From NCBI RefSeq assembly GCF_052115025.1, contig NZ_JBFRFW010000001.1:1-64000 (forward strand): DNA of 64,000 nucleotides. Reading direction: 5' to 3'. The stretch is from Bradyrhizobium_A sp052115025 (GTDB lineage Bacteria > Pseudomonadota > Alphaproteobacteria > Rhizobiales > Xanthobacteraceae). The position numbers and the translations under genes were made by a program. Shown here one piece after another: positions 29,752 to 38,282 of the stretch; the first letter of the stretch is position 1; the number at the start of each line of letters is the position of its first letter. Below the pieces are notes generated by a model. The model worked only from the letters and a program-made list of their open reading frames with translations, was not told the origin of the DNA and searched no databases.

Positions 29752-29866
29752 GCCGCCGCCCCCTTGGTGATCGATATGGTATTGAGGGGCCATGGGATTT
29801 GACGCCCTCGCCGCAATGCGGCAGATTCCCGCCAGATATGAGCTTCAAAACTCCTGGAGATCCGGC

Positions 29867-30877
29867 GTGGCGGTGATTGTTCCTTTCGAGAGTCCCTCGA
29901 CGGGGTCGATAGATGAACTGGTGGCCCTTGTCGCCTCCGACATGGAACGGGTCAACAGCACCATCCTGTCGCGGACCGGCTCCGAAGTCACCATGATCCC
30001 GGAGGTCGCCAACCACCTGATCTCCTCGGGGGGCAAGCGGTTGCGGCCGATGCTGACCCTCGCCATGGCCCAGCTCGCCGGCTATTCCGGCGATGGCCAC
30101 ATCAAGCTCGCCGCCGCGGTCGAGTTCATGCACACCGCCACATTGCTGCACGACGACGTCGTCGACGAGAGCGAGCTGCGGCGCGGCAAGCTGTCCGCCC
30201 GCATGGTGTGGGGCAACGAGGCCAGCGTGCTGGTCGGCGACTTCCTGCTGGGCCAGGCGTTCCGGATGATGGTCGAGGTCGGCTCGCTGCGCGCGCTGGA
30301 CATTCTGTCGGCCGCCGCCGCAACCATCGCCGAGGGCGAGGTCGCCCAGCTCGCCGCCGCCAAGAACACCGCCACCACCGAGGACGAATACCTCGCGGTC
30401 ATCCGCGGCAAGACCGCCGAGCTGTTCGCCGCCGCCTGCGAGGTCGGGCCGGTGGTCGCCAACCGCCCCAAAGCGGAACAGACCGCCTGCCGCTCGGTCG
30501 GCATGAATCTCGGCATCGCCTTCCAGCTGGTCGACGACGTCCTCGATTACGGCGGCAAGGCCGCCAAGCTCGGCAAGAACGTCGGCGACGATTTCCGCGA
30601 AGGCAAGATCACCCTGCCGGTGGTGCTGGCGTTCCGACGCGGCAGCGATGTCGAGCGCGCGTTCTGGATCCGCACGCTGGAGCGCGGCGAGATCGGCGAC
30701 GGCGACCTCGATCATGCCATCGGCCTGATGGCCAAGCACCGCACGCTGGAAGACACCCTCACCCGCGCCCATCACTATGGCGCCATGGCGGTCGATGCGC
30801 TGGCGCTGTTCCCGTCGTCGCCGATGAAGACCGCGCTCGAGCAGGTCGTCGCCTTCTGCCTCGCGCGCTCGCACTGA
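29867..30877 (+). CDS. Polyprenyl (octaprenyl-type) diphosphate synthase
   Basis: Trans-isoprenyl chain elongase of 336 residues that makes the ubiquinone side chain from isopentenyl and farnesyl diphosphate. GTG 29867 is chosen, with GGAG eight bases upstream; the ATG at 29792 would add 25 atypical residues. Seen: GKRLRP at 56-61, the first aspartate-rich motif DDVVD at 96-100 followed by RRG, and the second DDVLD at 223-227 with GDDFREGKITLP after it. The chain length (probably C40-C50) cannot be read reliably. Divergent from the DUF2007-trmN6 pair. Confidence 0.92.
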   Translation: MAVIVPFESPSTGSIDELVALVASDMERVNSTILSRTGSEVTMIPEVANHLISSGGKRLRPMLTLAMAQLAGYSGDGHIKLAAAVEFMHTATLLHDDVVDESELRRGKLSARMVWGNEASVLVGDFLLGQAFRMMVEVGSLRALDILSAAAATIAEGEVAQLAAAKNTATTEDEYLAVIRGKTAELFAAACEVGPVVANRPKAEQTACRSVGMNLGIAFQLVDDVLDYGGKAAKLGKNVGDDFREGKITLPVVLAFRRGSDVERAFWIRTLERGEIGDGDLDHAIGLMAKHRTLEDTLTRAHHYGAMAVDALALFPSSPMKTALEQVVAFCLARSH

Positions 30878-30955
30878 CGTCCGCCTGATCGCTCCTCCGA
30901 TCCACCGCCGCCGGACACCGGCGGTGGTGCGCGCCGCAGTCCCCGGGAGCGAGAC

Positions 30956-31390
30956 ATGCTGCAGACCCTCGCGATCTCGAACTACCGCTCGATCCGTGAC
31001 CTCGCCATTCCGCTCGACCGTCTCAACGTGGTGACCGGCCCGAACGGCAGCGGCAAGTCGAGCCTCTATCGCGGCCTGCGGCTGTTGGCGGAAACGGCAC
31101 AGGGGCAGCTCGTCGGCTCGCTGGCGCGCGAGGGCGGCGTGCAGTCGACGTTCTGGGCAGGGCCTGAAACGATCTCGCGCGAGGTGCGCGCCCGCAAACA
31201 TCCGGTGCAGGGCACCATACGAAAGAAGCCGATGCAACTGCGGCTCGGCTTCGGCGCCGAGGACCTCAGCTACGCCATTGCGATGATCGAGCTGCGCAAG
31301 GATTTCGGCGAGACCGGCCTCGCCGGCGACGATCCGGATCGCCCCGCCCTGCTCAATGGGCACGCGCGCTGGACGTGGCCGGAGCGCTGA
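30956..31390 (+). pseudogene. AAA family ATPase (COG4637-like), internal deletion
   Basis: The remaining 144-codon frame starts like a RecF/SMC-type AAA ATPase: MLQTLAISNYRSIRDLAIPL and Walker A GPNGSGKSS at 28-36. It continues normally to about residue 108 (LRLGFGAEDLSYAI) and then jumps to a sequence typical of the C-terminal end of the same family (RLEKDFGET-like ELRKDFGETGLAGDD, ending WTWPER). The central part with the signature, Walker B and switch regions, some 200 or more codons in intact relatives, is missing. The junction is near 31280. The frame stays open, so a short protein may be made but cannot be a normal ATPase. Confidence 0.75.
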
Positions 31391-31403
31391 AGCAGCCGTT
31401 TGC

Positions 31404-32288
31404 TCAGCTCAGGACGCTGGCCTCGACCCACCACTGCGGATGGTCGCCGCGGATCGCGGCTGCGGCAGCGCTGGCTTCGCCGGCGGTGGAATAGATGCCG
31501 AAGCAGGTCGCCCCCGAGCCCGACATGCGCGCGAGCCGCACGCCGTGGGTCGCATGCAGTGCTTCCAGAACGTCGGCGATCACCGGCTGGATGCGGATCG
31601 CCGGCGCCTCGAGGTCGTTGATGCCGCCGATCAGCGCGTCAAGCCAGGCGTCGGCGCCGGCTCCAGCGGGCGGCCAGGCGATCGCCTCCAGCACTTCCGA
31701 GAAGCCGGTGCGCAGCTGGCCCGGCTTGAGCCCGAGCGCAGCAAAGACGTCCTTGGTCGCCACCGGCACGCGCGGGTTGACCAGCACGCAGGGCAGCGGC
31801 GGCAAATCGATCGGCGTGATGGTCTCCCCGACCCCTGTCATGATGCAGGCCCGCGAGGCGATACAGACCGGAATGTCGGCGCCGGTGGCGCGCGCCACCG
31901 CCATGATCCGCGCATCGTCGGCAGTGAGATTGTTGCTGGTCGCGAGCAACCGCAGGGCCGCGGCCGCATCCGCCGAACCGCCACCGATGCCGGCCGCGGC
32001 CGGCAGATGCTTGTCGAGAGTGAAATGTCCCGACTTCAACCCGGCAACGCGCTCGCCGAGCGCCCGGGCTGCACGGAACACGAGATTGTCGCTGAGCGCG
32101 CCGCACTCGGCGGCACGCGGGCCGGTGACGGTGAGGCTGGCCTCGGAGGCTGGTGCGAGGGTCAGGCCGTCGGCCGCGCCGGCGAACGCCACCACGCTCT
32201 CGAGCTCATGGTAGCCATCGGGGCGGCGCCCCAGCACCCGGAGCGTGAGATTGACCTTTGCGCGCGCGCTCTCAGTCAGCGGCATCAT
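31404..32288 (-). CDS. ispE: 4-diphosphocytidyl-2-C-methyl-D-erythritol kinase
   Basis: GHMP kinase of the non-mevalonate (MEP) isoprenoid pathway; phosphorylates the 2-hydroxyl of CDP-methylerythritol. 294 residues from ATG 32288 (a second ATG follows at 32285). Seen: the substrate site SARAKVNLTLRVLGRRPDGYHE at the N-terminus in two pieces, the ATP-binding LPAAAGIGGGSADAAAAL in the middle, and RMSGSGATCFGIY near the C-terminus. It lies 106 bases downstream of the TPR gene on the same strand, and close to a polyprenyl diphosphate synthase that uses the pathway's product. Confidence 0.95.
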   Translation of the reverse strand: MMPLTESARAKVNLTLRVLGRRPDGYHELESVVAFAGAADGLTLAPASEASLTVTGPRAAECGALSDNLVFRAARALGERVAGLKSGHFTLDKHLPAAAGIGGGSADAAAALRLLATSNNLTADDARIMAVARATGADIPVCIASRACIMTGVGETITPIDLPPLPCVLVNPRVPVATKDVFAALGLKPGQLRTGFSEVLEAIAWPPAGAGADAWLDALIGGINDLEAPAIRIQPVIADVLEALHATHGVRLARMSGSGATCFGIYSTAGEASAAAAAIRGDHPQWWVEASVLS

Positions 32289-32394
32289 GACGAACCAGTT
32301 CCCAAGCGAGCCGGACGCGGCCCGTCCGGCATGCCCTAGAGCATTTTCCAGCCAAGGGAAACGTGCTTGTTCAGGAAGGGCCCGGGGCGGACTG

Positions 32395-34197
32395 TCAGCC
32401 GCCCTTGTCGTCCTTCTTGTCCTTGTCGGCGGAGGCCGCTGCCGGCGACGCATCGTCGGGCAGGCCATTCTTGATCTTGGCCTCGATCTTGGGCAGCTCC
32501 TCGGGATCGGGCTTCAGGTCACGGGCATGAGCCCACTGGAAGCCCGCCTCGAGCTTGCGGCCGACCCGCCAGTAGGCATCGCCGAGGTGATCGTTGATGG
32601 TCGGATCCTCGGGCTTGAGGTCGACGGCGCGCTCCAGCGTCTTCACCGCATCCTCGTAGTTGCCGATGCGGAAGTACGCCCAGCCCAGCGAGTCAACGAT
32701 GTAGCCGTCATCCGGGCGCTGCTCGACGGCGCGGCGGATCATCTTCATCGCCTCGTCGAGGTTGGTGCCCTGGTCGATCCAGGAATAGCCGAGATAGTTG
32801 AGGACATGCGCCTGGTCAGGCTGCATCTCCAGCGCCTTCTTCAGATCGGCCTCGGCCTTCGGCCACTGCCTGGAGCGCTCCTCGCAGATGCCGCGGAAGT
32901 AGAACAGCACCCAGTTCGGCTTGTCGGTGGTGAGATCGATGCCCTGCGAGTAGGTGGTGGCGCAGTCTTCGAACTTCTTGCGCGAGCGCTCGATGTTGCC
33001 GAGCGCCATCACGGCTTCGACATCCTTCGGATCCTGCGCGATGGTCTCCTTGAGAATCTTGATGGCCTCGTCGCCGCGGTCGGCGGCGTCGAGATCGGTG
33101 GCAAGCTGGATCTGGGCGTTACGCTTGAGCGGCGAGTTGGCCGGCACGCGCTCATAGACCTTGATCGCCATCTGCGGCTTCTTCACCGATTCATAGAGGT
33201 CGGCGAGCGACAGCAGCGCCAGCGCGTGGCGCGGCTCGAGATAGAGCGCAAGCTGCAGATAGACCAGCGCGAGGTCTTCGCCGCCGCGGCGGGTCAGCGA
33301 CGCGCCGATGCCATACAGCGCCTCCGCGGCGCCGGCCTGGGGCGAATCGGCCAGCGGCGGCAGCTTCTTGCCGGCCTTGGTCTCGCGCAGGGCGTCGACC
33401 ACCAGCGGATGGCGGGCGAGCTTCTTGTCGAAAGCCTCATAGATCGCGGCGGCGGCCGCCGGGTCCTTCGCCCGCGACAGCCAGTGCGCATAGGCTTCCG
33501 CCACGCGCAGGGCCGAATCGTCGAGCCTGTAGGCGCGCTCGAGGCGCACGCCGGCGTCCTTCGATTTGCCGGCGAGGTCGAGCAGCATGCCGGTATGGAA
33601 GTCCTTGAACAGCGGGTACCACTCCGGACCCTGCAGCTTGTCGATGCTGGCGACCGCGGCCTGGGTGTTGCCGGCGCCGTACTGCGCCCAGCCGGACAGC
33701 AATGCCGCGACGAGATCGGTGATCGGCCCGCGCACCGACTGGTTGATGTTCTGCTGGGCGGCGCCATAGCGCTTCAGCTTGAGGTCGCGCACGCCGACCA
33801 CGAGGCGCGCCACGCGGTTGTTCTTGTCGATGACCAGAATGCGTTCGCCGAGCTTGACCGCCTCGTCGATATCACCCTCGGCGAGGGACGAGATGAAGGC
33901 GCGGTCGAGCAGTTCGTTGTTCTTTGGGTCGGAGCGCAGCGCCGAGCGGTAGAACGCCGCGGCGGAGCCCGCGTCGCGCTCGACGCTGGCATGGCGCGCG
34001 GCGAGATAGCTGCCGGCAGTGGTCATCGTCATCAGATCACGGCTGGTCGGAAAGGCCGCCGCGGCCGCCTTCGCGGCGTCGCCCTTGGCGGTCTCCGGCT
34101 TGAGGGCGTCCTGCGCCTGAGCCGTCAGTGGGCCCGCAGCGAGCGCGGTCACGGTGACGGCGGCAATCGCCAGACGATTGAAACGAATGAACTTCAT
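32395..34197 (-). CDS. Tetratricopeptide repeat protein, exported
   Basis: A 600-residue protein with a Sec signal (MKFIRFNRLAIAAVTVTALA, cleaved near AQAQ) and at least ten TPR-like helix pairs. The clearest are in the C-terminal half: YLGYSWIDQGTNLDEAMKMI, DSLGWAYFRIGNYEDAVKTL and DHLGDAYWRVGRKLEAGFQW. ATG 34197 is chosen for the signal peptide. It probably acts as a periplasmic scaffold for envelope complexes; partners cannot be named. The end is rich in Asp/Lys (ADKDKKDDKGG). Upstream of ispE; the two are often neighbours in Bradyrhizobium as I recall. Confidence 0.88.
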   Translation of the reverse strand: MKFIRFNRLAIAAVTVTALAAGPLTAQAQDALKPETAKGDAAKAAAAAFPTSRDLMTMTTAGSYLAARHASVERDAGSAAAFYRSALRSDPKNNELLDRAFISSLAEGDIDEAVKLGERILVIDKNNRVARLVVGVRDLKLKRYGAAQQNINQSVRGPITDLVAALLSGWAQYGAGNTQAAVASIDKLQGPEWYPLFKDFHTGMLLDLAGKSKDAGVRLERAYRLDDSALRVAEAYAHWLSRAKDPAAAAAIYEAFDKKLARHPLVVDALRETKAGKKLPPLADSPQAGAAEALYGIGASLTRRGGEDLALVYLQLALYLEPRHALALLSLADLYESVKKPQMAIKVYERVPANSPLKRNAQIQLATDLDAADRGDEAIKILKETIAQDPKDVEAVMALGNIERSRKKFEDCATTYSQGIDLTTDKPNWVLFYFRGICEERSRQWPKAEADLKKALEMQPDQAHVLNYLGYSWIDQGTNLDEAMKMIRRAVEQRPDDGYIVDSLGWAYFRIGNYEDAVKTLERAVDLKPEDPTINDHLGDAYWRVGRKLEAGFQWAHARDLKPDPEELPKIEAKIKNGLPDDASPAAASADKDKKDDKGG

Positions 34198-34559
34198 CAC
34201 GGCTCGCCTGGCTCCAAGACTAGATCCCAGATTTTGATGGACGGGTTCGGGCATCAGCGGATTGTGCAATGACAGCCTTCACGACCGTTCGCAACGGCCC
34301 GATCCGTTGTCGTTGCGCGCCACCCGACGCGCCATGTCGCGACAATGGCGCTTTTGCTGCGCCATCGCAAGAACATGCAGGAGACGATGGCCCTCGCAGT
34401 GTGGCGGGATCGTGGCCGATGTCGCTGCGACAGGATTGGGCATGCGTCCGACACGGCGAAGCCAGCATAAATTCCTGAAGCCGGTCACAAACAAGGCGCC
34501 CGGCAACCAGTCGTCGCCGGACGCGTCGCCCACAATGTCGTGATCGGAGGCGAGAAACC
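34198..34559. other. Intergenic region upstream of the TPR gene
   Basis: 362 bases between the end of the ETF-ubiquinone oxidoreductase gene and the TPR gene start, both on the minus strand. The TPR promoter should lie here. I see no credible gene, terminator or long repeat. Confidence 0.35.
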
Positions 34560-36221
34560 TCACATCGCCTGATAGTTGGGCCCGCCGCCGCCCTCCGGCG
34601 GAACCCAGGTGATGTTGCCGTTCGGGTCCTTGATGTCGCAGGTTTTGCAATGGACGCAGTTCTGGGCGTTGATGACGAATCGGGGTTCGCTGCCCTCTTC
34701 CACCCATTCATAGACGCCGGCCGGGCAATAGCGGTTGGAGGGACCGGCGAACACATCGTGCTCGGATGTCCGCTGCAGGGTCATATCCCTCACCTTCAGG
34801 TGGATCGGCTGATCCTCCTCATGGTTGGTGTTGGACAGGAACACCGAGGAGAGCTTGTCGAAGGTGAGTTTGCCATCGGCCTTGGCCGCCGGCACCGGGC
34901 TATGCACCCTGGCCTGGTCGAGCGTGGCGCGATCCGGCTTGGCGTGGGCCTGGGTGCCGAACAGCGAGAAGCCGAACAGCGTGTTGGTCCACATGTCGAT
35001 GGCGCCGAGCGGCGCGCCCAGCAGGGTGCCGAACTTCGACCACAGCGGCTTGACGTTGCGGACCTTGTAAAGATCCTGGCCGACCGGCGAGGATCGCCAG
35101 GCGTTCTCGTATTCGGACAATTCGTCGTTGGCACGGCCGGCGGCGAGCGCCGCGGCGACATGCTCCGCCGCGAGGAGACCCGAGCCCATGGCGTTGTGGA
35201 CGCCCTTGATGCGCGGCACGTTGACGAAGCCCGCGGCGCAGCCGATCAGCGCGCCGCCGGCGAACGACAGCCGCGGCACCGACTGATAGCCGCCTTCAGT
35301 GATGGCGCGGGCGCCATAGGCGAGGCGCTTGCCGCCCTCGAACACGTCGCGCACCAGCGGATGGGTCTTGAAGCGCTGGAACTCGTCGAACGGCGACAGA
35401 TAGGGATCGGCATAGTTGAGGTGGACGACGAAGCCGACGGCGACGAGATTGTCGTCGTAGTGGTACAGGAACGAGCCGCCGCCGGTGGAATTGTTGAGCG
35501 GCCAGCCGAACGAATGCTGGATCAGGCCCTTCTTGTGCTTGGCAGGATCGATCTGCCAGACCTCCTTGAGGCCGATGCCGAATTTCGGCGGCTCGCTCTT
35601 GGCGTCGAGGGCGAATTTGGCGATCAGCTGCTTGGACAGCGAGCCGCGGGCGCCTTCGGCAAACAGCGTGTACTTGCCGAGCAATTCCATGCCACGGGTA
35701 AAGGACGCCTTGGGCTCGCCGTCGCGGCCGATGCCCATGTCGCCGGTGGCGATGCCGCGCACTTCACCGTGCTCGCCATAGATCACTTCGGTCGCCGCGA
35801 AGCCGGGATAGATCTCGACGCCCAGCGCCTCGGCTTTGGTCGCGAGCCAGCGGCAGACGTTGCCGAGCGAGCCGATGTAGCAATGATGGTTGTCCATCAG
35901 CGGCGGCATCAGGAAGTTCGGCAGGCGAATCTTGAGGCTGGACGTCGTCCAGTAGAAGTGGTCGTCCTTGACCTGGGTCTTCAGCGGGCAGTCGGCATCC
36001 TCGCGCCAGTCGGGCACCAGCTTGTCGAGGCCGGCGGGATCGATCACCGCACCCGACAGGATGTGGGCGCCGACTTCCGAGCCTTTTTCGACCACGACGA
36101 CGCTGAGGTCGGGGTTGAGCTGCTTGAGGCGGATCGCGGTGGTGAGGCCAGACGGGCCCGCTCCGACGATCACGACGTCGAATTCCATGGATTCGCGCGG
36201 CGGCAGCGGCTCGGTGCTCAT
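34560..36221 (-). CDS. Electron transfer flavoprotein-ubiquinone oxidoreductase
   Basis: Inner-membrane iron-sulphur flavoprotein of 553 residues that passes electrons from acyl-CoA dehydrogenases, through ETF, to ubiquinone. Seen: FAD site VIVGAGPSGLTTAIRLKQ at about 17-34, the family segment HILSGAVIDP, and the C-terminal ferredoxin-like 4Fe-4S site with Cys499 (CPAGVYEW) and Cys522, Cys525, Cys528 (NCVHCKTCDIKDP). Length and motifs are complete. It is divergent from the uracil-DNA glycosylase gene. Confidence 0.95.
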   Translation of the reverse strand: MSTEPLPPRESMEFDVVIVGAGPSGLTTAIRLKQLNPDLSVVVVEKGSEVGAHILSGAVIDPAGLDKLVPDWREDADCPLKTQVKDDHFYWTTSSLKIRLPNFLMPPLMDNHHCYIGSLGNVCRWLATKAEALGVEIYPGFAATEVIYGEHGEVRGIATGDMGIGRDGEPKASFTRGMELLGKYTLFAEGARGSLSKQLIAKFALDAKSEPPKFGIGLKEVWQIDPAKHKKGLIQHSFGWPLNNSTGGGSFLYHYDDNLVAVGFVVHLNYADPYLSPFDEFQRFKTHPLVRDVFEGGKRLAYGARAITEGGYQSVPRLSFAGGALIGCAAGFVNVPRIKGVHNAMGSGLLAAEHVAAALAAGRANDELSEYENAWRSSPVGQDLYKVRNVKPLWSKFGTLLGAPLGAIDMWTNTLFGFSLFGTQAHAKPDRATLDQARVHSPVPAAKADGKLTFDKLSSVFLSNTNHEEDQPIHLKVRDMTLQRTSEHDVFAGPSNRYCPAGVYEWVEEGSEPRFVINAQNCVHCKTCDIKDPNGNITWVPPEGGGGPNYQAM

Positions 36222-36446
36222 GCTGTGATCTCGGATACCCTGATTAAGAACGTTTCCAAGCCTGTTGTTTCCGATTTTTCGGCCGCCGACAACCCCTAGT
36301 CCTCACGGCCGGACGCCCCTTCAGCCGCCACCTATGGACCGGCGGGGCGCTTGTATGCCACATGGGGCGTATCACCGCCCTGCTTTCCGATCTAACATGG
36401 CGCCCAGGTCCCTCCCGGGCCCGCGCGCCCCTCTCCCACGATAGCA

Positions 36447-37274
36447 ATGCTGCCCGAACCGCTGCCAACCGTTCACGACCTGCTCGCCTTCTATCTCGAG
36501 GCCGGGGTGGACTGCGCGCTGTCGGACACGCCGATCGACCGGCTCGCCGAGGAGACGGTGAACGAGATGGCGCCGACGGCCCAGCGGCCCGCGCTGCGTC
36601 CATCCGCGCCGATCGCCCCGGCCATGCCGGCCGCGGCGCCCATGGCGCGCGGCGACGCCGCACCGGCGCCGGACATCGCCATCACCTCGGCCCGCGAGGC
36701 CGCGCGTACCGCGACCACGCTGGAGGAACTGCGGGCGCTGCTGGAAACCTTCGACGGCTGCGCGCTGAAATTCACCGCGACGCGGCTGGTGTTCGCCGAC
36801 GGCAATCCGAAAGCGCGCATCATGTTCGTCGGCGAAGCGCCCGGCCGCGACGAGGACATCGAGGGCCTGCCCTTCGTCGGCCGCTCCGGCAAGCTGCTCG
36901 ACCTGATGATCGGCGCGATCGGCCTCGACCGCACCAAGGTCTACATCGCCAATGTCATTCCCTGGCGGCCGCCGGGCAACCGCACGCCGACGCCGCAGGA
37001 AACCCAGATCTGCCTGCCCTTCATCCAGCGCCAGATCGAGCTGGTCGATCCCGATATCCTGGTGACGATGGGCAACCCGTCGACCCAGACGCTGCTGCGG
37101 ACGCGCGAGGGCATCATGCGCACCCGCGGCAAGTGGATCGATTATGACACCGGCCGGCGCACCATCCGCGCCATGCCGACCTTCCACCCGGCCTACCTGC
37201 TGCGCTCGCCGTCCTATAAGCGCCTATCCTGGCAGGACCTGCGCGCCATCCGCAAGGCACTGACGCCGGCGTGA
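36447..37274 (+). CDS. Uracil-DNA glycosylase, family 4-like, apparently without an Fe-S cluster
   Basis: Removes uracil from DNA. 275 residues; the first ~95 are an N-terminal extension with an Ala/Pro-rich linker (about 42-78). Catalytic core: FVGEAPGRDEDIEGLPFVG at about 127-145, NVIPWRPPGNRTPTPQE at 169-185, and the leucine-loop region TFHPAYLLR near 240. Family 4 enzymes normally use four cysteines for a 4Fe-4S cluster. Here only Cys105 (GCALKF) and Cys189 (QICLPF) fall in those regions; the position of a usual Cys before RPPGNR is Trp173. Cluster loss is therefore likely. I recall that a Bradyrhizobium enzyme of this kind has been described. Divergent from the ETF-QO gene. Confidence 0.88.
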   Translation: MLPEPLPTVHDLLAFYLEAGVDCALSDTPIDRLAEETVNEMAPTAQRPALRPSAPIAPAMPAAAPMARGDAAPAPDIAITSAREAARTATTLEELRALLETFDGCALKFTATRLVFADGNPKARIMFVGEAPGRDEDIEGLPFVGRSGKLLDLMIGAIGLDRTKVYIANVIPWRPPGNRTPTPQETQICLPFIQRQIELVDPDILVTMGNPSTQTLLRTREGIMRTRGKWIDYDTGRRTIRAMPTFHPAYLLRSPSYKRLSWQDLRAIRKALTPA

Positions 37275-37370
37275 GGCGAGTGAATGCTGGCCTGAGGCAC
37301 GGTGTCTCCACATCCTCGGCATCATCACCGGGCCCGTTGATTCTTGTCGGGAAACCAGCCCGAAGCTGGA

Positions 37371-37425
37371 TCCTCGGGTCGCGCGGCTGCGCAGCGGCCC
37401 CGGGGATGACGCTGAGAATATCGAG
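37371..37425. repeat. Palindromic intergenic repeat-like element
   Basis: Between the glycosylase gene and the gntR gene, the sequence GGATCCTCGGGTCGCGCGGC continues with TGCGCAGCGGCCCCGGGGAT and then GACG. The interrupted GCGCGGCTGCGCAGCGGCC core can form a hairpin. The style matches palindromic intergenic elements ending in GGGGATGACG in Bradyrhizobium relatives. Confidence 0.35.
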
Positions 37426-37485
37426 CCGCATCACGCCTCAATGCTGCAGCTCATCGAACGCCGTCGTGAGAAGCGACCGGGCGTA

Positions 37486-38214
37486 TCACCCCTGCTCGAA
37501 CAGCCGCTTGCGCAGGCGCAGCGCGCGGCCGGACGGACCGCCGGGCGGCATGGTCCGGAACGCGTTGAGGTAGTTGGCCTTGGTGCGCAGGATATGGGCA
37601 ACCAGCAGGCGTGACAGCCGCGCGGTGTCCTTGGCGCCGATCAGCCGGATCATGGTCTGGTGATCGCGAAAAGAACGCTCCGGCTCGCCTTCGGCCTTGA
37701 TCGCAAGATGGGTGCGCAGCGCGGCGACGCGGCCGAGGATCTGGCCGTAGGCCCGCTCGAGATAGCGGTTGCGGCAGGCGGCGAAGAACGCGAGGTGAAA
37801 ATCGGTGTCGGCCCGCCCGTATTCCTGCAGGTCGTCGCGGCGAATCGCATCCGACATCCGCTCCAGTGCAGCGCGCAGCGCCCGCACCAGCTCGGTGGTC
37901 TTGCCGCCGGCGAGCGCGAGCCGCACCGCCTGCACCTCGAGGCCGGCGCGATGGTCGCACAGCTCGGCGATGTCCTCGGGCTTCGGCGTGAAGACATAGG
38001 TGCCGGACTTGGGGACGATGTGCACGAGGTCCTGCATCTGCAGGATATTGAGCGCCTCGCGCACCGGCGTGCGGCTGACCTCGAACGCCGCGGCCAGCGT
38101 GTCCTCGGACAGGCCCTCGCCGAATTCGAACTCGGCATCGACGATCGCGGCGCGTATCCGCTCCGCGATCGTGTGCGCCAGTGTCGGCGCCTTGCTGTCA
38201 GGCTTCTTCCCCAT
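37486..38214 (-). CDS. GntR family transcriptional regulator, FCD (FadR) type
   Basis: A 242-residue regulator. The N-terminal winged helix contains GLSEDTLAAAFEVSRTPVRE, the typical GntR recognition region, followed by ALNILQMQDLVHIVPKSGTY. The C-terminal FCD ligand domain carries the metal-binding pattern D-x-x-x-H in DTDFHLAFFAACRN and further His residues in FRDHQTMI and LLVAHIL. It lies 68 bases downstream of an MFS gene and is transcribed with it; the SDR/lyase pair on the other strand is the likely target set. Ligand probably a small carboxylate (inference from the FCD fold). Confidence 0.92.
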   Translation of the reverse strand: MGKKPDSKAPTLAHTIAERIRAAIVDAEFEFGEGLSEDTLAAAFEVSRTPVREALNILQMQDLVHIVPKSGTYVFTPKPEDIAELCDHRAGLEVQAVRLALAGGKTTELVRALRAALERMSDAIRRDDLQEYGRADTDFHLAFFAACRNRYLERAYGQILGRVAALRTHLAIKAEGEPERSFRDHQTMIRLIGAKDTARLSRLLVAHILRTKANYLNAFRTMPPGGPSGRALRLRKRLFEQG

Positions 38215-38282
38215 GGCGCCATGCTATCCCAGCTGTCGGCCTGACCGATAGCGCCGGACTGAAAGCGCCATGGGGCGATCCC

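Noticed and set aside
30901..30927. CCACCGCCG/CGGCGGTGG hairpin after the polyprenyl synthase gene
   Set aside because: The self-complementarity is partly due to simple GC-rich composition and there is no T-tract, so I do not call a terminator.
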